From contig JAZKAR010000001.1 of NCBI GenBank assembly GCA_040389065.1, positions 124,001-188,000 of the forward strand: a stretch of 64,000 nucleotides of DNA. The letters are read 5' to 3'. The notes under the pieces are model-generated. The model did no database searches, was not told the DNA's origin, and saw nothing but the letters and a program-made list of their open reading frames with translations. The translations under genes and the position numbers were made by a program. The stretch is from JAZKAR01 sp040389065 (GTDB taxonomy: Bacteria > Pseudomonadota > Gammaproteobacteria > Burkholderiales > Casimicrobiaceae). Positions 25,848 to 35,289 of the stretch are shown here, piece by piece. Numbering within the stretch: the stretch's first letter is position 1; every line of letters begins with the position of its first letter.

Positions 25848-26340
25848 TCATTGTCGTGCTTATCAATGGAATCGTTTGATATATGCGCAACAACGTCACT
25901 CTAGAAAAAAATTGATTGGTGGCAATGCACATTTACGTCAATGGTTTTCATTTAAAGGGTCAATGACCCGGCAGCTTCGAGCCATTGGAAAGTTACATTT
26001 AGATTTACATTGGTTTCAAGCGCGCTTAAAAATACCTGGTTTTCGCTATTCAAGTAGATCAAACCCATTCATGTTGATACGGCATGCATTACTACACACC
26101 TCAAAAGTATCGATTGAAGCATGGGTATGGATACCGTGGTCTTCACGAATTAAAGAAAGAAATTGGTTCTCAGACGCTAACCGGCCTATCGGAGATTTGC
26201 TTTTCAAATACAAACAGCACCGAAATTTTATTTTTTTTAAATGTAGAGGCGATCATCGTTTTTTTCGGTATTCAATGTTAAAAACCCGACACAATTCTTA
26301 TGTAGAAATTATTGAAGCTATGGAAGCAACCTTACCCTAA
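25825..26340 (+). CDS. ubiC: Divergent chorismate lyase-like protein (UbiC family)
   Basis: 171 residues from the ATG at 25825 (the frame is open to 25786). WFSFKGSMTRQLRAIG, the IRHALLH stretch and NRPIGDLLF follow the pattern of chorismate pyruvate-lyase, which makes 4-hydroxybenzoate for ubiquinone. The size fits the family (about 165-175). It overlaps the end of folK by 23 bases, so the two are probably coupled. Similarity is by pattern only and ubiA is not adjacent, so the name is moderate. Confidence 0.6.
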   Translation: MPTISQSNHCRAYQWNRLIYAQQRHSRKKLIGGNAHLRQWFSFKGSMTRQLRAIGKLHLDLHWFQARLKIPGFRYSSRSNPFMLIRHALLHTSKVSIEAWVWIPWSSRIKERNWFSDANRPIGDLLFKYKQHRNFIFFKCRGDHRFFRYSMLKTRHNSYVEIIEAMEATLP

Positions 26341-26461
26341 AAAATCATTTTTATTACAAGCAATTGCAATCTACTCTTCTAATGCCTACTTATAATCACA
26401 TACATCAGCTTATGTGCAACCTAAACAACTTTCTTATCCAACAAGTTTCAAAAATCACAAT

Positions 26462-26956
26462 TTAGTAGCTAGGATTTCTTAAACTTAAAGGCTCTTCGGC
26501 GTCTACATTATTTTCAGGTTGGCGAACAGGCTCAGGCTTTTTAGTAGCAGCTTGAACAGGTGAAAGTGCTCTCGCCACAGGCCGCTTGTTTGGCTTAGGA
26601 TGCGAAATAGGTGCCACATGATTTTCTTGGGAGGTAACAGGCTGCTTATCTGGCATGGGAACAACTAAAACTGTGTGGTCGCTAGGTGGCGTTAAATATT
26701 CATATAGTATTTCTTTAGGTTTGACCATTCCTAACTCAGAACGAGCACGTTCTTCAATCGCATCGTATCCACGCTTCAAATCTTGAATCTCTGCCTCCAT
26801 TGCCGTATTACGCACTTTCAATTCAGCATTTTTCTGCTTTTGAATTTGAAATTCATGTTCTACTTTTTGCAAGTGTGGCCAGCTCCCCTTGCCTAACCAA
26901 AGCGGATACTGCAGTAATAAAATTAAGCTCAATAAAAAGGTTGTTATCCACGGCAT
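26462..26956 (-). CDS. ftsB: Cell-division protein FtsB with Pro-rich C-terminal extension
   Basis: 164 residues. One N-terminal membrane span (about 3-18), then LQYPLWLGKGSWPHL and a coiled coil (about 28-65), then DAIEERARSELGMVKPKEI: the classic FtsB/DivIC layout. Residues after about 90 form a low-complexity Pro/Lys/Ala extension absent from short FtsB proteins. AGGAG precedes the start. eno, the usual neighbour, is not here. Confidence 0.88.
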   Translation of the reverse strand: MPWITTFLLSLILLLQYPLWLGKGSWPHLQKVEHEFQIQKQKNAELKVRNTAMEAEIQDLKRGYDAIEERARSELGMVKPKEILYEYLTPPSDHTVLVVPMPDKQPVTSQENHVAPISHPKPNKRPVARALSPVQAATKKPEPVRQPENNVDAEEPLSLRNPSY

Positions 26957-27060
26957 CGCCGGGACTCCTATTCTATAATCAAAAGGTCTACAAAGCGTTT
27001 CTTTAAAAATCCAAGATACTCCTGTACCATTTCAACGAATGTTGTTTTAAAAAAATGCGC

Positions 27061-27510
27061 TCAAGTATTATAAGGATCAGCGTAACCTAATGCATTAAGT
27101 AAAAAAATTTCTTTTGCTTCCATAATCTGCGCGTCTTCTTCCACTTCATGGTCATAACCTTGCAAATGGAGCATGCCGTGGATAACCAAATGTGCTAGAT
27201 GCTCTTCCAATGATTTATTTTGATCATGAATTTCTTTTTCTACCACGGGTACACATACTACTAAGTCGCCATATATAGTATCTGAATCATCTATATCATC
27301 ATAAGGAAAACTTAGTATGTTAGTAGGATAAGACTTTTTACGATACGTTTCATTTAAAGTTGTTGCCTCATCAGCATCTACTAATCTTAATGTAACGTAT
27401 CCAGAAGTAGCTTCGAGAGCTATCGACATCCATTTATACCACAAATCTTTTTTAGGCCAGCTACGAGGGCGACGAGCATATTGAACACTTAGATGTAAGG
27501 ATTTAGACAT
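27061..27510 (-). CDS. ybeY: Endoribonuclease YbeY
   Basis: 149 residues. The zinc motif HGMLHLQGYDH (HGxLHLxGYDH) is complete, preceded by NILSFPYDD. YbeY matures 16S rRNA 3' ends and takes part in ribosome quality control. Here it is alone, without phoH upstream or the corC/lnt genes downstream that often accompany it. Confidence 0.95.
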   Translation of the reverse strand: MSKSLHLSVQYARRPRSWPKKDLWYKWMSIALEATSGYVTLRLVDADEATTLNETYRKKSYPTNILSFPYDDIDDSDTIYGDLVVCVPVVEKEIHDQNKSLEEHLAHLVIHGMLHLQGYDHEVEEDAQIMEAKEIFLLNALGYADPYNT

Positions 27511-27604
27511 TTTTCATTCGTCAATTTTGTAAATAAGTTCACAACAGAAGTGTATAGAACTTGCTGCCGAAAAACGAGTTTTCTCTACAAATGGTAGAAT
27601 ACTA

Positions 27605-27686
27605 TTGGGTATTTCTAAAAATTTAAAATTTAGCGCTACTAAAGATAATGTCTTTGTATGATTTTTAAATTTTTAGAGATGCCCAA
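27605..27686. repeat. Long imperfect inverted repeat in the parB leader
   Basis: Arms of about 26 bases (27605-27630 and 27661-27686; outer ends TTGGG and CCCAA) match with a few mismatches around a 30-base loop. It ends 36 bases before the parB start. It could be a regulatory hairpin, an operator or a remnant repeat. Confidence 0.55.
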
Positions 27687-27721
27687 AAGCAAATGACCCA
27701 AGGCTTCAGGAGATAGTTAGA

Positions 27722-28606
27722 ATGACCAAGCTTAAAGGATTAGGTCGCGGCTTAGATGTATTATTAGCAGGACAAAGACCTTTGTCGGAACCCGGCACAG
27801 AAGAACGCATTCGTATGCTTTCAGTGCATCAGCTTGAACCTGGTGAATATCAGCCCAGAACTCGAATGAGCGAAGAGGCTCTTGAGTCTCTGGCAGAATC
27901 TATACGTCAGCAAGGAATATTACAGCCTATTGTTGTTCGCGAAAAGAGCAATGAGCAATACGAAATTATTGCAGGGGAGCGCCGTTGGCGCGCCTCGCAA
28001 CGGGCAGGATTAAAACAAGTTCCTGTTATCGTTCGTCGAGTAGATGATCAAGCTGTTTTAGCGATTGCTTTGATTGAAAATATTCAGCGAGAAAATTTGA
28101 ACCCTCTTGAAGAAGCTTGGGGTCTTCAAAAACTTATTGAGTCTTTTGGATTAAGCCACGACGAAACAGCGCGTGCAGTTGGGCGTTCACGTAGTGCCGT
28201 TACTAATTTACTTCGCCTGACGCAACTTACTTCTGTCGTACAAGATATGTTACTAGAAGGTCAGTTAGATATGGGGCATGCGCGTGCATTAGCAGCGCTG
28301 CCATCGAATGAGCAAATACAACTTGCCCATGAAGTTATTGCTAAAGATTTAACAGTCCGCCAGACAGAAGCTCTTGTACAAAGAAGAAACCAAGCTCTCG
28401 CCGAAATAAATCAGCCTTCATTAATCGATACTTCTCAAAATATTGAAACAGCTGAATGGGCAAAAGCTGAAGAGCGTATGGCTGAATGCTGGGGAACCAA
28501 AGTACAGGTGAAACGAACAGGGGATAAAGGTGTCGTATGCATTCATTATGCATCGCTTGATGCTTTTAATCATCTTTTAGACCAATGGAATATCCGGATT
28601 GAATAA
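27722..28606 (+). CDS. parB: Chromosome-partitioning protein ParB
   Basis: 294 residues. KLKGLGRGLDVLL is the N-terminal ParA-interaction region of chromosomal ParB. The CTPase/ParB domain has GEYQPRT, IRQQGILQPIVVR and AGERRWRAS, and the HTH region has GRSRSAVTNLLRL. A C-terminal dimer domain follows. CAGGAG precedes the ATG. No parA or rsmG lies upstream, which is unusual, since chromosomal parAB are normally adjacent. A parS-like site lies 35 kb to the right. Confidence 0.95.
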   Translation: MTKLKGLGRGLDVLLAGQRPLSEPGTEERIRMLSVHQLEPGEYQPRTRMSEEALESLAESIRQQGILQPIVVREKSNEQYEIIAGERRWRASQRAGLKQVPVIVRRVDDQAVLAIALIENIQRENLNPLEEAWGLQKLIESFGLSHDETARAVGRSRSAVTNLLRLTQLTSVVQDMLLEGQLDMGHARALAALPSNEQIQLAHEVIAKDLTVRQTEALVQRRNQALAEINQPSLIDTSQNIETAEWAKAEERMAECWGTKVQVKRTGDKGVVCIHYASLDAFNHLLDQWNIRIE

Positions 28607-28609
28607 AAG

Positions 28610-29866
28610 ATGAGGAGCCAGAAATATTTCGAATTGTTTTTAGCACTACGCACTTTGCGCGGTACCCATAAAAATCGTTTTGTGTCGTTTATTGGTGGTA
28701 TAGCGGTTGCGGGCGTAGCTTTAGGTGTAGCAGCATTAATTGTTGTACTTTCTGTAATGAATGGCTTTCATCGGGAATTAAGACAGCGGTTGCTAGGAGT
28801 TGCCTCCCATATTGAAATTCAAAGCACACCTCAAGTTCGCGTTCCTACTAATGCCAAATGGATTGATACCATTAGCCAGCATAAAGAAGTTGCAGGCATT
28901 GCTCCTTTTGTAGAAGGGCAAGCAATGTTAGTTGCTTCTCAACATGTTAAAGGAGTAGCCATTCGAGGGATTAATCCTGAACGGGAAACAAATGTTTCTG
29001 ATCTCGATAAACATATCAAAACAGGCAATTGGAAAGATTTAAAACCCGGTGAATTTGGCATTATCTTAGGCAGTGAATTAGCTTACGCTCTTCAAACGCG
29101 TGTGGGTGATCATGTGATGGTTGTTACGCCTCAGCCACAATTTAGTTTAGCAGGATGGCTGCCAAGACTTAGAGACTGTAAGGTTGTAGGTGTTTTTGAA
29201 ATGGGCATGTTTGAAGTAGATAGTAGTTTGGCACTCGTACATGTGAACGATGCGCAAGCTTTATACCAATATGCGCCTGAAGAGCTATCTGGATGGCGAA
29301 TCAAATTAATTGATCTATGGAAAGCACCTCAACTTACGGAAGAATTTGGTCATTTCCTGCCTAATTTCAATATTCGCGATTGGACAATGATGCATGCTAA
29401 TTTCTTTCGCGCAATACAAATAGAAAAACGGATGATGTTTATCATTCTTTCATTAATGGTAATGGTAGCTGCATTTAATATCGTATCGAATCAGGTGATG
29501 GTCGTAACAGATAAGCGTAGTGAAATAGCTATTTTAAGAACACTCGGCGCCACACCGCGCAGTATTCTTCTTATTTTTATGTTAAATGGATTAATGATGG
29601 GTACTGCAGGGGTACTATTAGGAACGCTCGGAGGAGTGGTGTTAGCGTTGAATGTTGGGCACGTTGTCACCTTTATAGAAAAATTGCTAGGCATTCATTT
29701 TCTTGAAAAGAGTGTTTACTACATTGATACTCTGCCTTCACAGGTTCTTACAGGCGATGTAGTAGGCATTGTTGGAGTTGCCTTATTGCTCACTTTTCTA
29801 GCCACATTATATCCAAGCTGGACAGCCTCAAAAATTCAGCCAGCCGAAGCATTACGTTATGAATAA
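28610..29866 (+). CDS. lolC: Lipoprotein-releasing system permease LolC/LolE family
   Basis: 418 residues with the MacB/LolC layout: one N-terminal membrane span (about 25-50), a large periplasmic domain, and three C-terminal spans. FISxIxGIAVAGVALGVAALIVVLSVMNGF is close to the family N-terminus, and EIAILRTLGATPRSIL is the coupling helix contacting LolD. It extracts lipoproteins from the inner membrane for LolA. Only one permease gene is present here, so a LolC homodimer (LolF-like) or a second copy elsewhere is likely. It overlaps lolD by eight bases. Confidence 0.93.
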   Translation: MRSQKYFELFLALRTLRGTHKNRFVSFIGGIAVAGVALGVAALIVVLSVMNGFHRELRQRLLGVASHIEIQSTPQVRVPTNAKWIDTISQHKEVAGIAPFVEGQAMLVASQHVKGVAIRGINPERETNVSDLDKHIKTGNWKDLKPGEFGIILGSELAYALQTRVGDHVMVVTPQPQFSLAGWLPRLRDCKVVGVFEMGMFEVDSSLALVHVNDAQALYQYAPEELSGWRIKLIDLWKAPQLTEEFGHFLPNFNIRDWTMMHANFFRAIQIEKRMMFIILSLMVMVAAFNIVSNQVMVVTDKRSEIAILRTLGATPRSILLIFMLNGLMMGTAGVLLGTLGGVVLALNVGHVVTFIEKLLGIHFLEKSVYYIDTLPSQVLTGDVVGIVGVALLLTFLATLYPSWTASKIQPAEALRYE

Positions 29867-30566
29867 ACCAGCACCAGCAGGAACAGTCATTGCCTGCCAT
29901 AACCTTCGAAAAACGTTTGCCGATGGAAAAGGTAGCTTGCTAGAGGTACTTCAACCTCTCGATTTTGCATTACGCCCCGGCGAACATATCGCTATTGTTG
30001 GCGCATCAGGATCAGGCAAAAGCACTTTACTGCATTTGCTGGCGGGGTTAGATAACCCAACTCAAGGCCAAATTTGGCATCAAGGCAAAGATATTACTCA
30101 AATTAGTGAAACCGAACGCAGTGCGTTACGCAATCGTTCGCTAGGGTTTGTATATCAGTTTCACCACTTACTGCCTGATCTTTCCGCTATCGAAAATGTC
30201 ATGATGCCTTTATTAATTCGCCGAATGAAGCCGGAAGAAGCGCATGAACGAGCACAAAATTTACTTGATTCAGTGGGGCTATTAAAAAGGTTAGAGCATC
30301 GCCCCTCTATGTTGTCAGGTGGCGAACGCCAGCGTGTGGCCTTAGCCAGAGCATTAGTAACAGAGCCTGATTGTTTATTAGCAGATGAACCTACAGGAAA
30401 CCTTGATCAATTAGCTGCCAAACAGATGATTGATCTTATGCTAGAACTGAATACACGGCGCAATACAGCTCTGCTATTGGTCACGCATGATTATGATGTG
30501 GCAAAGCGACTCGGCACATGCTTGCGTTTAACTAACGGCCTGCTTGCACCGGCTAACATTGAATAA
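29859..30566 (+). CDS. lolD: Lipoprotein-releasing system ATPase LolD
   Basis: 235 residues. Walker A GASGSGKST, signature LSGGERQRVALARAL, Walker B LLADEPTGNLD and the His switch THD are intact, and FVYQFHHLLPDLSAIENVMMP is typical of LolD. It pairs with the overlapping permease gene. Confidence 0.95.
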   Translation: MNKPAPAGTVIACHNLRKTFADGKGSLLEVLQPLDFALRPGEHIAIVGASGSGKSTLLHLLAGLDNPTQGQIWHQGKDITQISETERSALRNRSLGFVYQFHHLLPDLSAIENVMMPLLIRRMKPEEAHERAQNLLDSVGLLKRLEHRPSMLSGGERQRVALARALVTEPDCLLADEPTGNLDQLAAKQMIDLMLELNTRRNTALLLVTHDYDVAKRLGTCLRLTNGLLAPANIE

Positions 30567-30669
30567 TGTTTAATCGTTTATAGTTAGACTATCAAAAATA
30601 TGGAACTATGGCATAACCTGCACGCGTATTCCATTTGCTACATTTACTTTAAACGCAAATAACAAATGC

Positions 30670-30723
30670 TTCAGCAGCTAGTATTAACTGACTAAATCAG
30701 CCTTATTCATACTAGCTGCTGAA
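30670..30723. terminator. Hairpin between convergent lolD and histidine kinase genes
   Basis: A perfect 14-base inverted repeat (30670-30683 and 30710-30723, TTCAGCAGCTAGTA) with a 26-base loop. It sits between the ends of lolD and the kinase gene, where a bidirectional stop is expected, but no strong T-run follows. Confidence 0.5.
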
Positions 30724-30749
30724 CAGAGAGTCTATATTTTACCTACCTC

Positions 30750-33182
30750 TTATGCCTCAGGCGTCGCTAGGGCTGCCTTCTGTTCATAGATAGGTAACGT
30801 AACCCAAAACGTAGTGCCATCTGGTCTAGACTCAGGCCATAAACGCCCTTGGTGAAACTCAACAATCGACCTACAGATTTTTAATCCCATCCCCATCCCA
30901 CCTACTTTGGTGGTATAAAAAGCTGAAAACAAACGATCTTGTGCGTCTTTTGATAGACCTATTCCATGATCATGAACACCGATTTGAATATTTCCAGCTT
31001 GTCTAAATACCTCTAACCGAACACTTAAATGCGTAGCATCTGGCTCCACTTGGTGACGCATATCGACGGCTTCTGCTGCATTTTTCAGTAAATTAAATAA
31101 TAGTTGCTCAATCAAAACAGGGTCAAGCCAGACTGGAGGGAAGGGGGGATGAAAATCTCGAATAAGCTGTATTCCCCGCTTATCAAATTCAATTTCTGCA
31201 AGTGCAACAGCCTCATCAATCAACGGAATCAATTCACAATTGCTCTTTTGAGGTTCTGTTTTCTTTACAAAATTTCTTATTCGACCGACAATTCGTCCAG
31301 CCCGTTCGGCTTGTTGAGCTACTTTTTGAATGGCTCCTAATACATCTTGCTTGATTTCAGACTCATCTTCTTGCCAATGTACTTTATCTAAATATCGTAA
31401 ACAGCCTTTGCTATAGCTTGTAATCGCTGTAAGCGGCTGATTCAATTCATGCGCTAATGTCGACGCCATTTCTCCCATTGCAATCAAGCGGCTGTTTTTC
31501 TCAAGCCGATCTTGTTGCTCATCCATTAAATGCTGCACAGTACGCTGTACCGTAATATCTGTTGCGATTTGCAGTCTTACTAAACGATCATCTACCCATT
31601 CAATCCAACGCTCACGCACATCTAGCCAACAATCAGGTAATACAGGCACAACGGCATGACGATGTCGTTTCTCAGTAGGCTCAAACGCTGTAGCACCTGC
31701 TGCATGACTATGGATTAACTCGTGAAGTTGTGTATGTACACCTTTACCCATCGACTTATTTGCAGGATGATTCGAAAAATCTTGATACGCACGATTTGTA
31801 TACAGTAACTCCCCGCTCACAGGATCAGCCACTGAAACCATAGCATCTAAACCATCTAGCACCGCTATAAATCTTTCTTGAGCTAGTGTGAGAGCTTGCC
31901 GGGTTTTATGCGGCTCAGTAATATCAACCACTGAGACCATCCAGCCCACATGCTGATCATTCATATCTCGCAGGGGTGATACATAAAAACGGGCATAAAA
32001 AACACTACCATGACGATGTTGCAAACGCATTTCATCTAATAAATGAATACCTGTTTGCCGTTCAAAGCATTTTTCTAAGCGTTCAGTATAATCACCTTTA
32101 TCTGCTTCTGACCAAAATGCAAAAGGTGGATGCGTTCCTTTTAATTCATCTTCATGCAATCCCACCATTCGACAAAAAGAAGGGTTAGCATAAATTAATG
32201 TACCTTTATGATCTAACGCAAGCAGACCTGTGATAACAGAACTTTCAATTGCTTTTCTAAACATTGATTCTGAAGCATGCGCTGCTTCAGTAAGATTCTT
32301 AGCTTTAATTAATATTCGTATTGAGCGCAAGCCCCATAAAATTACCCCTGATAATCCTAAAATAAGGCCTAGCAATAAAACTCGTTGGGCACTGTTTTCT
32401 GCAATTTCTCCCCATGAATGCAAGCTTAGACGTAAATGAGCAACACCTTTTAATGGCAAATTGACTTCTACACGTTGAGAGGAATCTCGCCTAGGATCAA
32501 CTCCACTATCATCGCCCGAATACGCTAGTGTTTTTCCATTCTCATCTCTAATATCAAACGTATATTTTTCCAGATACCACAAAGGTATAACATGCCTGAT
32601 TAAACGATTGATCGGATATATTGCACTTATCATAGATTGGTGCTGACCAATCGTTATTTTTTGACAAGAATATAAAAAATATTCATTCTTTATATTTGCC
32701 AAACCATAAAATACTTCTTGCTGTGATTCCCGACACGGAACATTAATCGATAAAGAAGATTGAGAGGTATTCATCCAAAAAGGTGAAAGCGAAGCAATGA
32801 CAGTTTTTGCTTCTGGTCTGTACCATATAATCGCTTCTAGCTCAGGATTCGATGTTAAAAAATGCTGTGCGCGAATCTGGAATAAATCATCACTTTCAAG
32901 ACCTTGCGTATGTTCTTTCGCGTATTGTAAATACCCCAAGCTATTTAAAAAATCTTGATTTGTTTGTAATCTAAAATTGATCACTTGTTGAGTACGTTTA
33001 GTATCTCGCTCGAGTGCATTAAATGATTGTAAATAATCATGACGTGTAATCAGTGCAGCTAAAAGGAACAACCCAACCACAAAAGCAGATGGCAAAACCC
33101 ATGATTGCAGTGCTGACCATGCATTTACAGAGCTTTTATGATTTAAACTATTAAAAAGAGATGCATGTTTGGTACTCATCAA
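30750..33182 (-). CDS. Membrane-bound PAS-domain sensor histidine kinase (orphan)
   Basis: 810 residues. A membrane span at about 29-46 and another at about 270-288 flank a periplasmic sensor domain. Two PAS domains follow (about 305-425, including AFRKAIESS-type helix and a PAC motif, and 430-545). The DctB/FixL-type H box ALAHELNQPL-like sequence has the phosphoacceptor His578, and the ATPase part has N box NAAEAV, HDHGIGLS and GMGMGLKICRSIV. No response regulator is adjacent. Signal and target cannot be read from the sequence. Confidence 0.9.
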   Translation of the reverse strand: MMSTKHASLFNSLNHKSSVNAWSALQSWVLPSAFVVGLFLLAALITRHDYLQSFNALERDTKRTQQVINFRLQTNQDFLNSLGYLQYAKEHTQGLESDDLFQIRAQHFLTSNPELEAIIWYRPEAKTVIASLSPFWMNTSQSSLSINVPCRESQQEVFYGLANIKNEYFLYSCQKITIGQHQSMISAIYPINRLIRHVIPLWYLEKYTFDIRDENGKTLAYSGDDSGVDPRRDSSQRVEVNLPLKGVAHLRLSLHSWGEIAENSAQRVLLLGLILGLSGVILWGLRSIRILIKAKNLTEAAHASESMFRKAIESSVITGLLALDHKGTLIYANPSFCRMVGLHEDELKGTHPPFAFWSEADKGDYTERLEKCFERQTGIHLLDEMRLQHRHGSVFYARFYVSPLRDMNDQHVGWMVSVVDITEPHKTRQALTLAQERFIAVLDGLDAMVSVADPVSGELLYTNRAYQDFSNHPANKSMGKGVHTQLHELIHSHAAGATAFEPTEKRHRHAVVPVLPDCWLDVRERWIEWVDDRLVRLQIATDITVQRTVQHLMDEQQDRLEKNSRLIAMGEMASTLAHELNQPLTAITSYSKGCLRYLDKVHWQEDESEIKQDVLGAIQKVAQQAERAGRIVGRIRNFVKKTEPQKSNCELIPLIDEAVALAEIEFDKRGIQLIRDFHPPFPPVWLDPVLIEQLLFNLLKNAAEAVDMRHQVEPDATHLSVRLEVFRQAGNIQIGVHDHGIGLSKDAQDRLFSAFYTTKVGGMGMGLKICRSIVEFHQGRLWPESRPDGTTFWVTLPIYEQKAALATPEA

Positions 33183-33460
33183 TACCTTTCAATTGCTGCT
33201 TAAAATAACTACATAACTGCATATTTACAAATACAACTTAAACACCTGAACGCCCTATCTATCACAACGTGCTTTCTTTTATCTAAAATACTTGTTAGAT
33301 AGCTACATATTCTCTAATAACTCTTTTATAAATTCTTTTATTTTTTATAACTACATGGCGCTAAGTTAACTAAAATTAGTTACATGTTTGATAGCGTTTT
33401 TTAACGCTATCATTAAAAAATATTTTTTACAGTTTTACTAAGTTTAATAGCTACAGTATT

Positions 33461-34216
33461 TTAATTTGCTACTAGCTCGCCATTTACTACAATACTTAAT
33501 GTTGTATCACTACCTGCCATTGCAGGTGCGGCTTCAGCCATATCAGCAGATAGCGTAGCGCGTGAACGATACATCTTTTGTAACGGCTGAATAGTACCAG
33601 ACCTAGAGATATCCACATTCCCTAGTTTCCATTTTTTTAACTCAAGCTGCTTCGCAATTTGCTCTGCTTGTCCTTTCCAGTCGGCTAATGCCCGTACCAT
33701 TAAGCGTTGCTCAGCAGCTTTTCTCTGCTCTGCTGAAACCTCAAAATCTACGTTTGAAAATAACCATCCTTTACTTTGTAACTCTGCAATATGCTCACTT
33801 AAAGTATTCCATTGTTCACTAGAAATAGTTAGCTCTACACTTACTATCCAGTCTTTAGGGCGGCCTTTTTCGTCATATTGCTGCTGTGTAAAATACTGAC
33901 TCGTTTGAATATGCATAAGTTTATCGGCACGCAAGCTCTGCATAGCCGTTTGTAATTTTTGATTTAGCTCTTTTGCTGCAGGGGCAGGCTGCTTGTTTTT
34001 AACTTCTAAACGTAAACTGGCTCTCATTGTATTACCAGGTACTTTTTCTTCAGCAGTAACTTGAAAATGAATTCGTGTAGGTTCATCCATTACTTGGGTT
34101 ACATTTGATGGTGCAGTCGTGTTTACTGCAGCATTAGCAGTACTAATACCCAGCGCTAATCCAGAAAAGCTTCCAATTATTACTGACAATAAAAAAGTTT
34201 GTGATCTAAAAAACAT
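33461..34216 (-). CDS. Periplasmic SIMPL-domain (DUF541/YggE-like) protein
   Basis: 251 residues from the ATG at 34216, which has GAGGA eight bases upstream. The in-frame GTG at 34231 overlaps that site. A signal peptide ends near ANA. The body has the SIMPL pattern: paired beta-alpha units with a QYFTQQQYDEKGRPKDWIVSVELTISS segment and a C-terminal TLSIVVNGEL strand. YggE-like proteins form oligomeric periplasmic shells and are linked to oxidative-stress tolerance, but their biochemistry is not settled. Confidence 0.8.
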   Translation of the reverse strand: MFFRSQTFLLSVIIGSFSGLALGISTANAAVNTTAPSNVTQVMDEPTRIHFQVTAEEKVPGNTMRASLRLEVKNKQPAPAAKELNQKLQTAMQSLRADKLMHIQTSQYFTQQQYDEKGRPKDWIVSVELTISSEQWNTLSEHIAELQSKGWLFSNVDFEVSAEQRKAAEQRLMVRALADWKGQAEQIAKQLELKKWKLGNVDISRSGTIQPLQKMYRSRATLSADMAEAAPAMAGSDTTLSIVVNGELVAN

Positions 34217-34308
34217 TTTCAGTATCCTCACGCATAAAAAATAAAAGATGGCTAAAATAGTAGTGCGTTAAAAAAGAACTTTATGAAATTTAAATTTTTT
34301 GAATATCT

Positions 34309-34440
34309 TAGAAGTTACGCAGTTGAGTTCTATCAAGACATGGCATGCCCCGCATAGCAACGCAGACAGTACACGCAGTACGACAAGTTGCTATAACGCG
34401 GGGCGTCCCACGCCGAGAGAACCCAACTGCGTAACTTCTA
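34309..34440 (+). repeat. Dispersed palindromic repeat, family A, copy 2 (best preserved)
   Basis: 132 bases with terminal arms 34309-34329 and 34420-34440 that match at 20 of 21 positions as inverted repeats (TAGAAGTTACGCAGTTG). A second inner pair, GCCCCGCATAGCAA with TTGCTATAACGCGGGGC, extends the fold. The core recurs at 17.6 kb and, inverted and decayed, at 55.4 kb. It carries no gene. Confidence 0.8.
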
Positions 34441-34528
34441 TATCTAAACATTCACAAAACATTATGGTATATCAGCATATGCCTTAAAATACAGCGGTGT
34501 ACTACGTATTCAAACAGGAAACACCTTA

Positions 34529-35212
34529 ATGAAATTGGCCTTATTTGATTTAGATAACACTCTTCTGAATGGCGATAGCGATGCGGCCTGGGCAAACTAC
34601 CTTATAGAACAAAGCATACTTGATCCTATTGCTCATAAACTAGAGAATGATCGTTTTTACAGTGATTACCTAAATGGTACGCTTGATATTCACGCTTGGC
34701 TAAACTTTCAACTAACACCATTAACTCTTTTACCCTTGGAAAAACTTTACAAACTCCGGAATGATTTTATAAACCGTATTATTCGACCTATTATATTAGA
34801 AGAAGGCCTCAAGGCTATCGAACATCATCGTAACCAGGGTGATAAACTCGTTATTGTTACCGCTACTAATGATTTTGTAACAGAGCCGATTGCTCAATTA
34901 TTAGGGATCACTCAGCTCATAGCAACACAGGCTGAAAAAACAAATGAAGGGCGTTACACAGGCAAAGCGTTTGGTACTCCTGCATTCAGAGAAGGAAAAA
35001 TCACTCGCCTCAACCAATGGCTTGCTACACAAAATCAAACATTGGCTGATTATACTGATACTTGGTTTTATAGTGATTCTCATAATGACATTCCATTACT
35101 TTCACTCGTCAGAAATCCTGTGGCAGTTAATCCCGATGAAAAATTACTTCAACATGCGCGAACACTAAAATGGCAAATTGCTGACTTTAAAAAAGTAGGC
35201 ATCACGTTATAA
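34529..35212 (+). CDS. HAD-superfamily (SerB-like, class IB) phosphatase
   Basis: 227 residues. Motif I is LFDLDNTLLNGDSD, motif II lies at VIVTATND, the Lys follows in the REGKI region, and the acidic motif is FYSDSHNDIPLL. The helical cap fits subclass IB (SerB and CicA relatives). Substrates of such proteins are usually small phosphomonoesters such as phosphoserine or histidinol phosphate. Specificity is not determinable here. It is monocistronic and convergent with the Ig-like lipoprotein. Confidence 0.88.
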   Translation: MKLALFDLDNTLLNGDSDAAWANYLIEQSILDPIAHKLENDRFYSDYLNGTLDIHAWLNFQLTPLTLLPLEKLYKLRNDFINRIIRPIILEEGLKAIEHHRNQGDKLVIVTATNDFVTEPIAQLLGITQLIATQAEKTNEGRYTGKAFGTPAFREGKITRLNQWLATQNQTLADYTDTWFYSDSHNDIPLLSLVRNPVAVNPDEKLLQHARTLKWQIADFKKVGITL

Positions 35213-35237
35213 GATCCTTGACTAAAAAGACAAAAAA

Positions 35238-35262
35238 CCCTCAGAGTATTTCTCTCCGAGGG
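35238..35262 (-). terminator. Terminator between the HAD and Ig-like lipoprotein genes
   Basis: A nine-base stem with one mismatch (35238-35246 with 35254-35262, CCCTCAGAG type). On the minus strand it is followed by six T residues, so it ends the lipoprotein gene. It may also serve the convergent HAD gene. Confidence 0.8.
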
Positions 35263-35289
35263 CTTTAAATAAACTATGCTAATTTTATG

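Noticed and set aside
26945..26953. DnaA-box-like TTATCCACG inside ftsB
   Set aside because: It is a single eight-of-nine match in coding sequence, unlike the perfect cluster at 50.1-50.3 kb.
27511..27721. Remnant of parA before parB
   Set aside because: The region contains an inverted repeat and AT-rich DNA but no Walker motif or reading frame of ParA type.
33390..33411. Hairpin GATAGCGTT/AACGCTATC as terminator of the SIMPL gene
   Set aside because: The position suits a stop but no T-run follows on the minus strand, so it was not listed as a terminator.
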